This document shows, piece after piece, positions 35,815 to 48,265 of a stretch of 64,000 bases of DNA. The DNA is from Sinotaia quadrata (lineage: Eukaryota > Mollusca > Gastropoda > Architaenioglossa > Viviparidae), in the NCBI GenBank assembly GCA_028829895.1, contig CM054177.1, positions 50,224,164 to 50,288,163 on the forward strand, in the 5' to 3' direction. The notes beneath the pieces were generated by a model. It did not search any database and was not told the DNA's origin. It saw only the letters and a program-made list of their open reading frames with translations. A program made the position numbers and the translations under genes. The first letter of the stretch is position 1, and every line of letters begins with the position of its first letter.

Positions 35815-36395
35815 CAGTTCTCTATACTGTTTTCATAATGGTCTCTTATAGGCAGTGTAATTGTCTACTGTTTCTTTATACTAATTTCATAAGCAGTTTG
35901 AAGCTGTCTACTGTTTCTCTATACTGCTTTCATAACAGACTCATATGCTGGTTGAGGGCGTGCACTGTTTTTCTATATTGCTTTCATAATGGTATTTCAT
36001 AGACAATGTGAGACTGTCTACTGTTTCTCTAATCTCTTTTATCACTGCTTTCGTCAAGGTCTCTCAGGCAAAGTAAAACTATCTACTGTTTATCACTGCT
36101 TCGTCAAGGCCTCTCAAGCAAAATCAGGTAAAGTAAAACTATCTACTGTTTATCACTGCTTCGTCAAGGCCTCTCAAGCAAAGTCAGGCAAAGTAAAACT
36201 ATCTATTGTTTATTACTGCTTTCGTCAAGGTCTCTCAGGCAAAGTGAAACAGTCTACTATATATCACTGTTTCGTCAAGGTCTCTCAGGCAAAGCGAAAC
36301 AGTCTACTATATATCACTGTTTCGTCAAGGTCTCTCAGGCAAAGTGAAACAGTCTACTATATATATCACTGTTTCGTCAAGGTCTCTCAGGCAAA
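35815..36395 (+). repeat. composite minisatellite, about 50-65 bp units
   Basis: The left part shares ctactgtttctctatactg and ctttcataa. From 36010 the unit gains tcgtcaaggtctctcaggca, and copies become nearly identical by 36240-36390. This looks like an old array with a younger, homogenised right end. Confidence 0.9.
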
Positions 36396-36619
36396 GGAGA
36401 ATTTAAAAAATCGAGTTGGACGTGCTACGAGACATCGCACTTTAAAATTCTTCCCTTCCAATCGATGCTCTGTACTGATTCTATTTGTGATTTCGTGAAA
36501 TTGCGAACTCTAAAGTTAGCTCAACTCCTAGTTCAGGATACATCAGCCAAATCCGTTTGACTACTGCCGAAAGCTTTCGCATGAACTTGCAAAGTTAATG
36601 CCTCGTTTTCGCACAACCA

Positions 36620-37030
36620 AAATTGCCATGTATATCTCCTTGTATATCTCCCTGTATATCTCCCTTTATGTCTCCCTGTGCGTCTCTATTTATATCTCCC
36701 TGTAAGTCTCCCTGTATATATATATATATCCCTTTATGTCTCTCTATATATCTCCCTTTATGTCTCCAAGTATGTCTCCCTGTATATCTCTATTTATGTC
36801 TCCATGTATATCTCCCTTTATGTCTCCCTGTATATCCCCTACTACGTCTCCCTGTATATCCCCTACTACGTCTCCCTGTATATCTCCATTTATGTCTCCC
36901 TGTATATCCCCACTGTATAACTCCCTAAATAGTCCATTGTGTCTTCTTGTATATCACCCTGAATATTTCCCTGTATGTCTCCCTGTATATCTCCGCGAAT
37001 ATTTCCCTGCATGTCTCTATATGAATATAT
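36620..37030 (+). repeat. about 12/24-bp minisatellite
   Basis: Units of the form ccctgtatatct and ccctttatgtct alternate for 400 bp. Frames on both strands are repetitive Ser/Pro/Tyr or Asp/Gly/Ile peptides and are not genes. Confidence 0.95.
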
Positions 37031-37284
37031 TGTATGAGTATTCCTCCCTGCAAATATAAGGACAACGATAGCTCTCACTTGAAATCTCATTATAAAACCG
37101 ATTTCTAATTTATTCCTTTTGTAGGAAAATTTATAAACTTTAGGCAATATATTTGTTTTTGGAATGATTGTCTTTTTCATTTAATTCGATTCATTTCTGT
37201 AGCGCAATATGTTTCGCTTCATCATTTTAAATTTTAATGCCGACCTTAAGTTTTCCTTCAATTGCTATCGATTATTTTAATTAG

Positions 37285-37790
37285 TCAAATGATAGGTCAT
37301 TAATGAATATGAGTCAAGTGATTGACTAGCAATAAACACTTGTCAAATGATTGGTCAGTGAAAAATAAAGGGTCAAATGATTGTCACTAATAAATTTCTG
37401 TTAAATATTGGTCAATAATAATAAATACTAGTGAAATAATAAGTCACAAATAAATAATAGACAAATGAATGGTCAATAATAAATACTAGTGAAATGATAA
37501 GTCACTAATAAATATTAGTGAAATGATAAGTCACAAATAAATACTAGTCAAATGATTGGTCAATAATAAATGGAGAGTAAGAAGTGACATAGCTCAGAAG
37601 ATTGTTGACAAAGAGATAATGCCGTTGATGGGGACTAAAAGTTACATAACTAAAATGATTAGTCACTAATACACACGACAACTCACAGAAACAACGAAAT
37701 GACGTAATTGAAGTAAATGGTGACTAATAAGTACTATATCATATGAAGACTAAGAAATGAAATGGCCAATGATTAGTGACTATTATGTAA
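37285..37790 (+). repeat. degenerate about 45-bp AT-rich minisatellite
   Basis: Units share tcaaatgattggtcaataat and aaatactagtgaaatgataa. The spacing is irregular and the right end is decayed. Confidence 0.85.
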
Positions 37791-37864
37791 TTTTGCTCTA
37801 CACCAGTTAAACGTATCACAGAAGTATGGAGTAGAAATGATTGTACAACGCAGAAGACTAGACA

Positions 37865-38070
37865 TAAACTATACCGCTGAGATGATTAGACACTAACTCA
37901 TTGTACAGCTTAGAAGACCAGAGACATTAACTCAGTGTACAGCTTACAAGACCAGAGACATTAACTCAGTGTACAGCTTACAAAACCAGAGACACTAACT
38001 CATTGTACAGCTTAGAAGACCAGAGACATTAACTCAGTGTACAGCTTAGAAGACCAGAGATTTCGAACTG
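37865..38070 (+). repeat. 34-bp minisatellite, about 5 copies
   Basis: gtacagcttagaagaccaga starts at 37903 and 37937, and continues about every 34 bp. Confidence 0.94.
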
Positions 38071-38945
38071 TGTAACTTAGAACACTCGAGATTAATTCAA
38101 TGTGCACTTCAGTTGACTAGAGATTAACACACTGCACCACTCTTGCAGATTGTAGTCTAAAACTACATTATGAATCTCGATGAACAGTGACCAATAAAAT
38201 GTAGAACTAAGATAATATATATCAGCGACAAAAAGCGTACAGCTCAGACGGTAGTTTAAAACCGGACCGTGTCTGCTTCGGCTATTCAAATCACGAATAA
38301 GATCCAATAATATTCAAGAAATATTCACTTTCTATAGATCACCCTTCTTTCTAACTGAATTCCGTTTGTCGCGAATGCATTTTATGCTGGCGAGTCAAGT
38401 TCAGCCACTCGCCTGTGTTTGACATGTAAATACACGTACACCTTTTCTCCACTGTAATATACGAACTTTTATTAATTAATTAATTAATTTATTTATTTAT
38501 TTTTTTGGGGGGGGTCGCACAAGAGCATTACTGAAAAAGTAAATAAAATAGGCACACATACACGCTCACACTCACACTCACAAACACACACATATATAAA
38601 AGCTCCAAGCACATAATTTATATCATGTTCCTAGCAGCATTACTTAGCAAGATGTGCATACTAGCATGTCTTAAACTGCAAAAGATAACACTGCTATCAT
38701 TTTCTACTGCCTGTGGAAGATGACTCCTCTGGGTGTAACCAATCACTGGGGGCATCAGAATGTCGCCAGTCACCGTCACAAATTGCAGTGGCTACGCGTC
38801 TCTAACCATTTATCTTCGCTCCTTCAAAACTGTTTTCTTTTTCTTAGGGAGAGAAAGCTTGGAGAGGGTCTGCATCTGCGTCGTGTTTGTGGTTTTGTAG
38901 AAAACGTTTTTAAATTTCATAGAATGACATTTTTCAAAATTCACG
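38071..38945. other. mostly unique sequence with short runs
   Basis: It holds a (TTAA/TTTA) run and an oligo-G run near 38470-38515 and a short CA-rich patch at 38560-38592. No gene is recognised. Confidence 0.45.
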
Positions 38946-39105
38946 TGGAGAGACAGAGCGAAAGAAGAGAGTGGAAGAGATGAAGAAAGATTGAAGAGAG
39001 CGAGCCAGAGAGGATTCAAGAGGAAAAAATGGAAAGGGAGAGAGAGAAGAATTAGGAGGAGAAGAATAAAAGATAGAAAGAGCAAGAGAGAGGGAGGGAG
39101 TGGGA
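38946..39105 (+). repeat. polypurine tract, about 160 bp
   Basis: GA-rich plus strand resembling 17921-18540 in composition but without evident sequence homology. Confidence 0.9.
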
Positions 39106-39539
39106 AAGACAATCAGTATGCATACTTGATTAGGTGGTTTCTTCATGAAGTTTTGATCATAACTGATACATTCATTCAATGATGATGCTTAATATTGGCT
39201 TGTAACCTCAGTTGATTTATTTTATTTTTTCCGAAATGATTTTTTTAATTTCATTGTAACAGTCTCGATATGTTATGCATCAGATTTAATATTACATAAT
39301 ATTTTATGAGATACGCATTGGTAGCTTTTCTCATAAAATACATATGCACACACTCACATACAATTATGGGCATATACACATGCACAGGCACATACATAAT
39401 CACTGCCACACAAATACACTTAAGGATACACACATCCACACGCACACACATACAATGTACATGCATACACGCTTAACTACGCGACTGTAGTTACAATTAT
39501 TATTTCCAATGGTTTTTAAGTGAAATGATTTTTTTTTAA

Positions 39540-39745
39540 AAGAAAAACGAGTGCAACCGTTTCTAAATTTGTTTTACCATAATATTCATTTCTTATTATT
39601 TTTATGTGAAATAATTTGTTTAATTTGGATGCAAGTGTTTCTTAATTTATTTTACCAAACTTTTCATTTCTTTTTATTTCTATGTGAAATAATTTGTCTA
39701 ATTAGGGTGCAGGTGTTCCTCAAACTATTTTGCCAAAATGATAAT
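39540..39745 (+). repeat. about 84-bp tandem repeat, 2-2.5 copies
   Basis: gtgcaaccgtttctaaattt, cattatgtgaaataattt-like and ttaatttggatgcaagtgtt blocks recur in the same order. Confidence 0.88.
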
Positions 39746-39974
39746 ATTTAGGATGCATTTGTTTAGTTAGGATGCACGTATTTATACTTGCACGTGCCTC
39801 CGCGTAGGTGTCTGTATGAGAGTGAGTGTATTTGTGTGAGCATATATATATGTGCGTGCGTGCGTGCGTGTGTGTGCAATTTAGAAGTTACTTAAAGTCG
39901 ATGAACTTGATTAGTAAATTTTCCCAGTGACTGGCGTACTAGTCACCAGGTCTTCGTCCCTATTTTCTAACTAA

Positions 39975-40065
39975 TGTTCTCGTGACTAGAATGTTATGAA
40001 TAGTGTTTCCATGACTAGAATGTTATGAATAGTGTTTCCATGACTAGGCTTTGTTTCTAGTGTCT
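39975..40065 (+). repeat. 30-bp minisatellite, about 3 copies
   Basis: gactagaatgttatgaatag starts at 39983 and 40013, with partial copies beside them. Confidence 0.9.
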
Positions 40066-40753
40066 TGAAGACTACATCTTCGTCACCATTGTCATTGAAA
40101 TTAATGTTTTCATGACTAGGTCTGTGGCACTAGCGCCTTCATAAGTAGATCGTCAACACTAATTTCTCGTGAATGGCGTCCATTGTCTTGGTAGTCGTGA
40201 TTTGTGTCCGAATTTCTAGATGTAAATTGAAATAGTGGAGCAGCAAGGTGAGACTGTTATTATGATTTTTTTAGAGAAACACCTTGCAGATTTTGCAACC
40301 TTCCATGTCTGTAGCGTACTCGACAAAATGATTTCTGTCGTTTATTTAAATCTAGGCCAAGGCCAAACATGTCTGTACGTACTCGAAGTAGCCACTTCAT
40401 GTCTGCTTTTCAAGTCAGGCTCGCTTGTGCTTTCTACTAAAATAATCAGCTCTCTGTGAGAAGGAAACAATTTGATATTTCGATAAGTTGTATGATTTCT
40501 TTTGAGGGTTTCACGTGTATTTTAGAGGCACTTGTGGTTATTTCCTAATACCACATCCACTGACAAGCATTTTCATACGTCACGCATAGGAGTACACGAG
40601 TACTTCGTCCTACAGTCTCCACTACTGAACACGTGTGATAGGAGTGTGTCAGACGTGCTCTGTTTAAAATGCTAGAAATTGATTAAGGTGGTGCAGGTGA
40701 CCAACACATTGCCTAATTAATCCTGCTTAGGTAGAAGTTATCTGATTTTAATT
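40066..40753. other. unique sequence left of family L copy
   Basis: No repeat family is recognised. A 74-codon frame (40235-40459) has no identifiable domain. Confidence 0.45.
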
Positions 40754-40758
40754 GAAAC
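40754..40758. other. left 5-bp target-site duplication (GAAAC)
   Basis: GAAAC lies directly outside the left end of the family L element and is repeated at 44224-44228 directly outside the right end. This is the duplication length made by many LTR-retrotransposon integrases. Confidence 0.65.
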
Positions 40759-43700
40759 TATTACACAATGCCATATTAGTTAATGGTTATGTGATTAGTA
40801 TTAATAATCATTCATAACTAATTACAAGTGATGAAAATCTTAATATATGATACTAATAATTCTCCAGAAGACACCACTCTATACAACTGGCGGATATGTG
40901 GGTACTGTAAACGTTTTCTCTCTTCCACAACATTAAAGACAAACATTCACTGTCACAATATTTCCGTAGGTGGAAAACCTCTTACTAAAGCAGAAGATAA
41001 ATCCGTCTTTAATCTATGTATAGTGAGCCCCCATCCACCAACTATCCCTCCAACATATGGTTAGCAATATGTGTAAGAAGGTCAATAAATTTATTAAATC
41101 AACAATCAAATACACTTATAAGAAATACACAGAAACAATTACTTGATATCAATATTACATGAACCACCTTCAAATAGCTTCAACGTCTAATCAGTCTTAT
41201 ATCCGAACACATAATTCAATAGATAAGTGTTAATATAAATCACAGGATAGTTCTTATCAGAGAACAGAGATAAGTGATAATAGTTTGTACAAAACATCGG
41301 CTAGACTATTGCTGCAATAGTCTTTGTGTGCTTTTCATAACAAAGTCACAATCTTGTTCACAATAGAATTGTCGGTTTCACGTCCTCTAGAATGCTGTAG
41401 AATTTTCTGTCAGTGCTGTTCTTTCAAGACTAATTGGGCACTCCTTTGCCCTTTTAGTTTCTTCAAGCAGAACAATAATGTAGCAATTTCCAGTAACTCC
41501 CTTGTACCAGAAATATTACGATGTAGTCGAGCTTACTTTGCCACCATACTTCAACAGAGTGCAGTTTATCCATACATTTTCACACTGTGGAAGAAACTTC
41601 TTGAACCTGCCACAGTTATGCAGTTTATAAATCAGTAAACCAGGACATTCTGGTAAAAAAAATGGTTGCTTCTTCTCTGTAAAATATAATCAGGGAACAA
41701 ATGCTAAAGTTTCCAGTTTATTCATCCTTAACTCCATTTTTTCTTACATTCGAGTCTCAACTTACAGTTTCCTGCAACATTATTTTTTAGCCCAATACAT
41801 GCATACATCATAATAAATACAGCATATTAGTTTTATGAACCACATGAAACAATGTTGTGGCGGAAAGGGGGTTTCCTCCTTGTGCGTCTTGGTAATTAAT
41901 AAATAATTTATATTAATATCTTTCATACCAATCGCTCACAACCTCCTTAAGGGTCTTGTGCGGTCTGAGAGTGACTAGGTCAAGCCTTGAGCAGTCCGTC
42001 AGTCAGTGACCATCTCCCAAGTGTTACCTGTCTCAGAATAGTGACTACACTGCGATTATCTTATCAGTCGTTCTATCACTATTCCGGCCTTACCACAAAT
42101 CTCTCATCGCTGTCAATGATGGGAACTATTTTAAAACATGTGTCTAGACCGTCTTCTCAATTGTCTTACGTCATTGTCTGCCCCCACCCATCATTTACAC
42201 ATGTACCTCCGAGAATGAAGGAGTAAATAGTTTTAAAGAAAACAATTTTATTAAAAGAAATAAAGATAACAATTTCAATAAATTTACATTGACTTCAAAT
42301 CACACACTAGGCGATTCCGAAATCACAAATCTCGTAAGACTTCTAGAATTACAATTAATAAAAAAGATATATCAATGCAGTTTTAGCGAATAATTATTAG
42401 AAAAATTTCATGTGACACTATGATCCAATTTAGTTAAGCTTATATAAACACTTCTCATAAATAAGCCAACTACCTAGTCAACACTTTAGGAAAAATAAGA
42501 AGAAATTACATAGAAGAATCAGACATGAAACAAGGAATGAAAAATCATAGAAACATGTACAGATTACACAGAAATTCATGTAATTGAATCACCTGATTAC
42601 GGCCTTGTTCAGCAGTAGCCTCGTTTTCGGCAGGGTTGGTTTGACAATTAAATGTCTCGTGGTTTAGCCCGCCTGGTGACGTTAAATGAATGTTCTGTAC
42701 ATATAACACTTTGTCCAAGAACAGTTATTTCAGTACATGGAAAAATCCTTTCACTGGCACTGAATACCACACAGTCAGAATTATCCACAGTATAGTATAC
42801 TCCTTTCACTGGCACTGAATAACACAGTCCGAGTCCACACTGGTTTGGAAAGTTCCTTATTTATTACAAGTGAGTCAGACTCACGCACGCACCTGCTGCA
42901 GCTCACTTCGTAATACTGTCTCCCTTGTTGGTCCCGGTACATACGAGTCCAAACAAGTCACTCCACACTGGCCCTCACACGTTCAGCAGGCTGAGTGGCA
43001 GTACTGTTGTCATCCAAGACAACCAGACAATGAGACGCAATGGAAAACAAACCCAGGAACCAGGAGAACGACGAAAACGTAAAAGAACAACAACGGCTTG
43101 GAACTGCAATAGATAATGTAATGGCGCATATCAGGATCATGCTTTAAAATTCTGCAATCTGTACTTACATCTCAATTTCTCATTACAATTCCCTTTAACA
43201 ATTAATTTATCTGATTCTTTCCTTAAACGAAAATAAAGCATCATAGATTAAATTCGTTATAAATATTTACAAGAAACATGATTCAACATATTCAAAAGTA
43301 AATGTTAAAAATCAGTTACAATGCAATTTCTATATCGGACATACCTTTCTCTCAGTTCTAACCAATGAGCCGTGCATGGGACTCCAAAGATGTGTAAAAG
43401 AGTGTAGAGAAATTTGGGTCTGCTCTTTTATGTATTTTCAGAGGTCATGGAAGCTTCTAGAATTTCTTAGCCTCTGGCTACTACTTGTTTTGCTCCCTAA
43501 CTCCTTTCAAAAATAGTCATGGCTGAGCGCACGCACATAATAGACTAAGTGAGATGGATGCCCAAAATAGTTCCATGTTATGTAAGAATTAATGGCCCCT
43601 GACTCTAACTCCTTTCAACTACGGTTGTGGGTCAGCGTTGTTTATGCCAAACAATTCTACTCAACCTTGAATTGTGAACTTCAAATCAAATTTATAATTA

Positions 43701-44223
43701 AAATTTGGAGAAATAACGAAATTAATTAAAGATTAATTAAATTAATTACGTAAGTGTAATAATTAGCATTTTTCCGTTTACAAATGTCAAGCAATAAGCA
43801 TCATAGTTCACAATTTGTAGAAGTAACAGTATAGCATATAAATAACAAAATGCACAAAAGTCCATTCTCTCTCATTTAGTCAGTTAACTCACCATTAAGC
43901 TATCATCCACCTTTCATGACCGGACTCTGCCACTTCAAATTCAAAGTGATTAGAAAATATAATCCCTTTCAATAGGTAGACTTGATCTCAGCCCATTAGC
44001 TGACCTTGTTCTTGTAAATTTTAACTATTGGATAATAAAACTTACTCATCCTCCTAAAACCAGTTTAGATTACATAAGCAAGTCTAGCACATTCTCCACC
44101 CGAATTGGTTATTTCAACTCTTGGCAGTTACAAAAATATAATCATAAGCAGTGCCGAAGGTCGGGTCAGTTTTGACATTTAATAATTTATATAACAATAA
44201 ATGGGCAAATTTACTTTGCCACA
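40759..44223 (-). mobile_element. family L element, probable solo LTR split by a nested insertion
   Basis: On the minus strand it starts at 44223 with TGTGGCAAAGTAAATTTGCC and passes through the 5' module (to about 43870). The central module follows, split between about 43790 and 41850. Then come the module at 41690-41150 and the late module at 41100-40850, and the end module gtaattagttatgaatgatt runs to 40759. Without the ~1.93-kb insertion the element is about 1.5 kb. The TG start, TGTCACA-type end of sister copies, 5-bp duplication and absence of coding sequence all fit a solo LTR. AATAAA motifs occur in the central and late modules. The terminus here (TGTAATA) is mutated. The superfamily is unknown. 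Confidence 0.72.
41855..43784. mobile_element. nested insertion of about 1.93 kb inside family L copy
   Basis: Family L homology stops at gaaccacatgaaacaatg and resumes at aaatgtcaagcaataagc. The copy at 180-480 runs through this point without a break. The inserted DNA begins ttgtggcggaaaggggg and ends tttttccgtttacaa. These ends show a weak inverted match (ttgt..cggaaa), and atg lies on both sides. No coding region is recognised. It contains a duplication (cctttcactggcactgaata) at 42748 and 42801. The element type is unknown. Confidence 0.55.
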
Positions 44224-44228
44224 GAAAC
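44224..44228. other. right 5-bp target-site duplication (GAAAC)
   Basis: Identical to 40754-40758 and directly adjacent to the outer end of the family L copy. Confidence 0.65.
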
Positions 44229-44235
44229 TAATGTT

Positions 44236-44420
44236 GCTTTTTTCTCCTTAAAATGATGCTGTCACTATTTAGACTAATTAATTGAAAATAAACCACATTA
44301 TAAACTAGTATTGTTGTGAAAATATACAGTATTATAAACTAGTATTGCTCTTTTTTCTTTAATAATATAGCTGTCTTAATTTAAGATTATTAATTGAAAA
44401 TATACAAAATTATAAATTGT
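44236..44420 (+). repeat. about 105-bp tandem duplication, decayed
   Basis: attaattgaaaatatac and tataaactagtattg segments recur around 44270-44410. Confidence 0.75.
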
Positions 44421-45649
44421 GTCTTAATAGAATGTTGAATCTGGTCTGGATGTTGTTGAATGTGAGTTTGACGGTGTGTATCAGTGTTGAATGGATTACT
44501 GAATGTGAAGTTGACAGATTCTCTGTTTAATGGAAGTATAACTGTATAAATAAATGATTGTTGAATGGATTGTTGGATGGGACGTTAACCTCTGACTGTT
44601 GAATCGATTGTTGTTTGGGGTGGCAGTGTGGCTGATTGATGACTAGTTTCCTGAACACAAGAGTAATGGTTCTACGGCTAATAGTTTGCTCGTAAAACGA
44701 GTGACTGACTGACTGGTTATGGCAGGCTCAACAGAGAAATGCAGACTAGTTTATGTACGAGACTGCTTGCTTGAAATATTTTCGTTTGATTTGTGTAAGT
44801 AATGTGCGATAGAGGGAATAACCGAGTAATTGTAAATAAGTGTATTTTACGAACAAGTGTAAATAAGTGTCTTTTACCACAAGATAAGCATTTACGATTC
44901 AAACTATCTCTCATGCTGTATATCTCCTTTTGTTTTGCCACATTAAACAAAGGCTTGGCACATTAGCCGCTTCTTGTAGTTGGTACTTCCAGTGAAGACA
45001 AAGGTGTAGATCTAAGACTGAAGTGCACCAGGACGATGTGGCGAGGAACGTTGCCTGCTAGAATAACCAACCGCGCTCTTTGTCTTGTTATTGGCCGCCT
45101 GATGACGTGGTCTATTGCGGTCTGTTGGCTTTAATTCCTTCATCGGATGCCAATTTCTGTTCCAGGCGGTGTTCTTGGTGCATTCTTCCGGTCTTTCCAC
45201 GCGCTTTCTGCCTTCGTTATACTGATGCCAATTTCCTTCGCACGAAGCCCAATGGTAATTTTGATAAGGTAAAATATTCCTGGCAGAAACAGAAATAACC
45301 TCGGCCAAAAGAAAGAGAAGAAGTTTGCACACTTGGAATAGAAACAAGAAAGAGAAGAATTTTGCTTATCACAGGTAGTACAAACAAATTTATTCATTAC
45401 AGAGAGTAAAAGGAAAACAAGCAGCAAAAATAAAAACTTTAAATTCACAAGAACAAAAGGAACTTGAGAAAGATCACTACAAGAAACAAAAATCATTTGA
45501 CATGGTCTTTTGGTGCCCTAGAAAGATTCTATGGTGACTTTTTTTTACTCGTCACTAACTACGCCGGAAGGGAGAATTGTGGTCTTGTACAGTCATGACG
45601 ACAGGACATCTAATGACTTTCCGGTATCGTGCTTACTTTATCCGTCATA
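44421..45649. other. mostly unique sequence with one possible exon
   Basis: Loose tgttgaatg-type repeats occur at 44430-44620. On the minus strand, about 45290 to 45012, a roughly 90-codon frame follows a strong pyrimidine tract ending in ctgccag. It is relatively GC-rich but has no in-frame ATG at its start. The peptide shows two NWH motifs and two cysteines and resembles no family I know. Confidence 0.4.
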
Positions 45650-45835
45650 AAAGAAGGAGAAGATTCTTAACGAATATGTAGGCAAATCTTTCGTAATAAA
45701 ACGTCAGGAGATTTCTAGGGAATATATAGGTAAATCTTTTCGGTCATAAAAAAATAAGAAGATTCCTAACGAGCATGTTTAAGTAAATCTTATTCATCAT
45801 TAAAAAAAAAGAAGATTCCTAACGAGAATGTTGGT
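45650..45835 (+). repeat. about 60-bp minisatellite, 3-4 copies
   Basis: agaagattcctaacgagaat and aaatctttcggtcataaaa-like blocks alternate. Confidence 0.88.
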
Positions 45836-45944
45836 AAATTTGCATGACAAAAATGTGGAAGCACCTATTAATATTAATGCATATTCATATATATGTGGCG
45901 TGTGTTTGTTTGCGTGAGTGTATTTTGTAACTGGGAATGCGTTT

Positions 45945-46095
45945 TCCGTGTATGTATATGCATATAGATCTGTTTAATTGTGAATGTGTTGTGGTGCATT
46001 GTTTCAGTGTATGCATTTATGTATATAGATCTGTGTAATTGTGAATGTGTTGTGGTGCATTGTTTCAGTGTATGTATTTATGTATTGAATCAGTG
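45945..46095 (+). repeat. about 66-bp tandem duplication
   Basis: atatagatctgtttaattgt followed by gaatgtgttgtggtgcattg occurs twice almost identically. Confidence 0.93.
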
Positions 46096-46179
46096 TCAGT
46101 CATTTACTGGGAGCATGTGAGTGTGTGTGTATTTATGAGTATTGGCATATGTGCGGGTATCTGTATGTGTTTATTTGTT

Positions 46180-46310
46180 TATGTAAATGTGAATGTATAC
46201 TTATATATATATATATATGTGCGTGTGTGTGTGTGTGTTTATTTGTTTAAGTAAATGTGAATTTATGATTGTATGTGTAGATTTGTTTAAAGTACATGTG
46301 AATGTATGCT

Positions 46311-46357
<47 letters not shown>

Positions 46358-46735
46358 ATTTGTTTAAGTAAATGTGAATGTATGATTGTATGTGTGTGTG
46401 TGTTTATTTGTTTAAGTTAATGTGAATGTATGATTGTATGTGTATATTTGTTTAAGTAAATGTGAATGTATGATTGTATGTGTATATTTGTTTAAGTACA
46501 TGTGAATGTATACTTGTATGTGTGTGTTTATTTGTTTAAGTAAATGTGAGTGTGTGCTTGGGTGCGTGTATGAATTTGCATATGAATAATGGCGATTGTT
46601 TTCTAGTGTGTATTTGTGCGTGAATTTGTTATGTTTGATTGCGCATGAGGGGTATGTATATCTACCTGAGTAAATGTCAATGTGTGTGTGCATGTGTGTG
46701 TGTGCATGTGTGTATCTATGCAATTGTGAATGAGT
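46180..46735 (+). repeat. GT-rich compound minisatellite
   Basis: tttgtttaagtaaatgtgaa alternates with tgtatgattgtatgtg and pure (GT)n blocks of variable length. A (TA)n run lies at 46203-46218. Confidence 0.94.
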
Positions 46736-46799
46736 GTATATTTATGTGTGAATAGCAGTGAATGTGTTTGGGAGTGGGGGTGTGATTGACTGAGAGATT

Positions 46800-47275
46800 T
46801 CTAAGAGAGACAAAACCTAAGCCGTTAACTATTAATGCTGTTAGCATGTTCAGTGGAATAGCAGACAAAGACAAAACCTAAGCCGTTAACTATTAATGTT
46901 GTTATCATGTTCAGTGGAATAGCAGACAAAGACAAAACCTAAGCCGTTAATTATTACTGTTGTTAGCAGGTTCAGTGGAATTGCAGACTACATAACAAAA
47001 GAAGATAAATGTTATTAATGAAAAATGCAGACAAACACAAATAAGCCGATAAAATATTATTATGAGCATATTTATTCAGACAAATGCAAAACGAAAGCCG
47101 ATAAAATTTTATTATTATCAGCATGTTCAGTTCACAACGCAGTCAAATACTAAACGAAAGCCGATAAAAATTTATTATTATGAACATGTTCAGTTTACAA
47201 CGCAGGCAAATACTAAACGAAAGCCGATAAAATATTATTGTGAGCAAGTTCAGTTTACAACGCAGACAATGAATT
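46800..47275 (+). repeat. about 60-bp minisatellite, 8 copies
   Basis: The motif gacaaaacctaagccgttaa on the left grades into aaatactaaacgaaagccga on the right, always followed by a tattat then agcatgttcagt block. Confidence 0.92.
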
Positions 47276-47944
47276 TCAATGATTTTTTCATTACGTTCTT
47301 GGGATGTTTAAGAAATGTTTCCATTCCTGTTAATAACGTTTGTTTTCACATAAAATACATTGAACGTTAAAACTTCTTGGGTCAGATCAGCTCTGTCTGA
47401 AAAGAAAATGTGTCAGTAAGTTTCAAACATTATAATATTAGATACTCTTTTCCTCGTATCCCAAGGGTTCTATTCTAGAGCCGGATACTCTAAAGGAGAT
47501 TCAAAATCATTGTCTCATCCAGAATTCATTAATATATTTTTTCCTTTCATTATAAAATAATGAGTTATGTAAGAATCCTGTTGTAAATGTTGACAGTTCT
47601 CTCTTCCTACAAACGCATATCTGAAGGCGAATTAGTCAGCAGTATTGGCAAGCGTTTTCTCAATGTTGATGCTATAAAACTCCTTTGTGCTCACATGTAC
47701 TCTCGAGATTAGCTTTTGTAACTCACCTGCATCTGATCTACTAGTGTAGATTTACGAAACATTCTTTAATTCAAAGTTGGATGAACAAATAGCATTATAA
47801 TTCAGTATAATTATGTGAAGATGACAATTGCTTGAAAAAACACATATTTCATATATATGATGTAGCTTTAGGTGAATGCGAATATAAATGTTGATTTCAT
47901 GAGTCACACTCACTCCACTTCCAGTCTCAACTCATGCACGAATA
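47276..47944. other. unique sequence
   Basis: No gene or repeat recognised. Confidence 0.5.
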
Positions 47945-48265
47945 GTCACAAATCGACGTGATTGGTCACGAACCAGACAAAGAGACAGACACAGGCTTAC
48001 CCCAGTCACACTCGACCACGACTAGAGAGGAAGTAGAGAGTGGTCGGAATGAAGAGAATAGTTTAATGAGTGAGCCGAGAACACATGCTTACCCTAGTCA
48101 CACTCGGTCACGACTAGACAGGAAGGAGAGAATGGTCGGAATAAGAATAGTTTGCTGAGTGAGCCGAGAACACATGCTTACCCCAGTCACACTCGGTCAC
48201 GACTAGACAGGAAGGAGAAAATGGTCGGAATAAGAATAGTTTAATGAGTGAGCCGAGAACACTTA
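47945..48265 (+). repeat. about 90-bp minisatellite, 3 copies
   Basis: gcttaccccagtcacactcg occurs at 47995, 48087 and 48176, each followed by cacgactagacaggaagga and a gtgagccgagaacac block. Confidence 0.95.

Noticed and set aside
45012..45347. Apparent secreted peptide with a signal-like N-terminus
   Set aside because: The frame has no ATG at that position (the codon is TTG), and an in-frame stop lies shortly upstream, so the signal peptide is not real. Only the downstream part is kept as an exon candidate.
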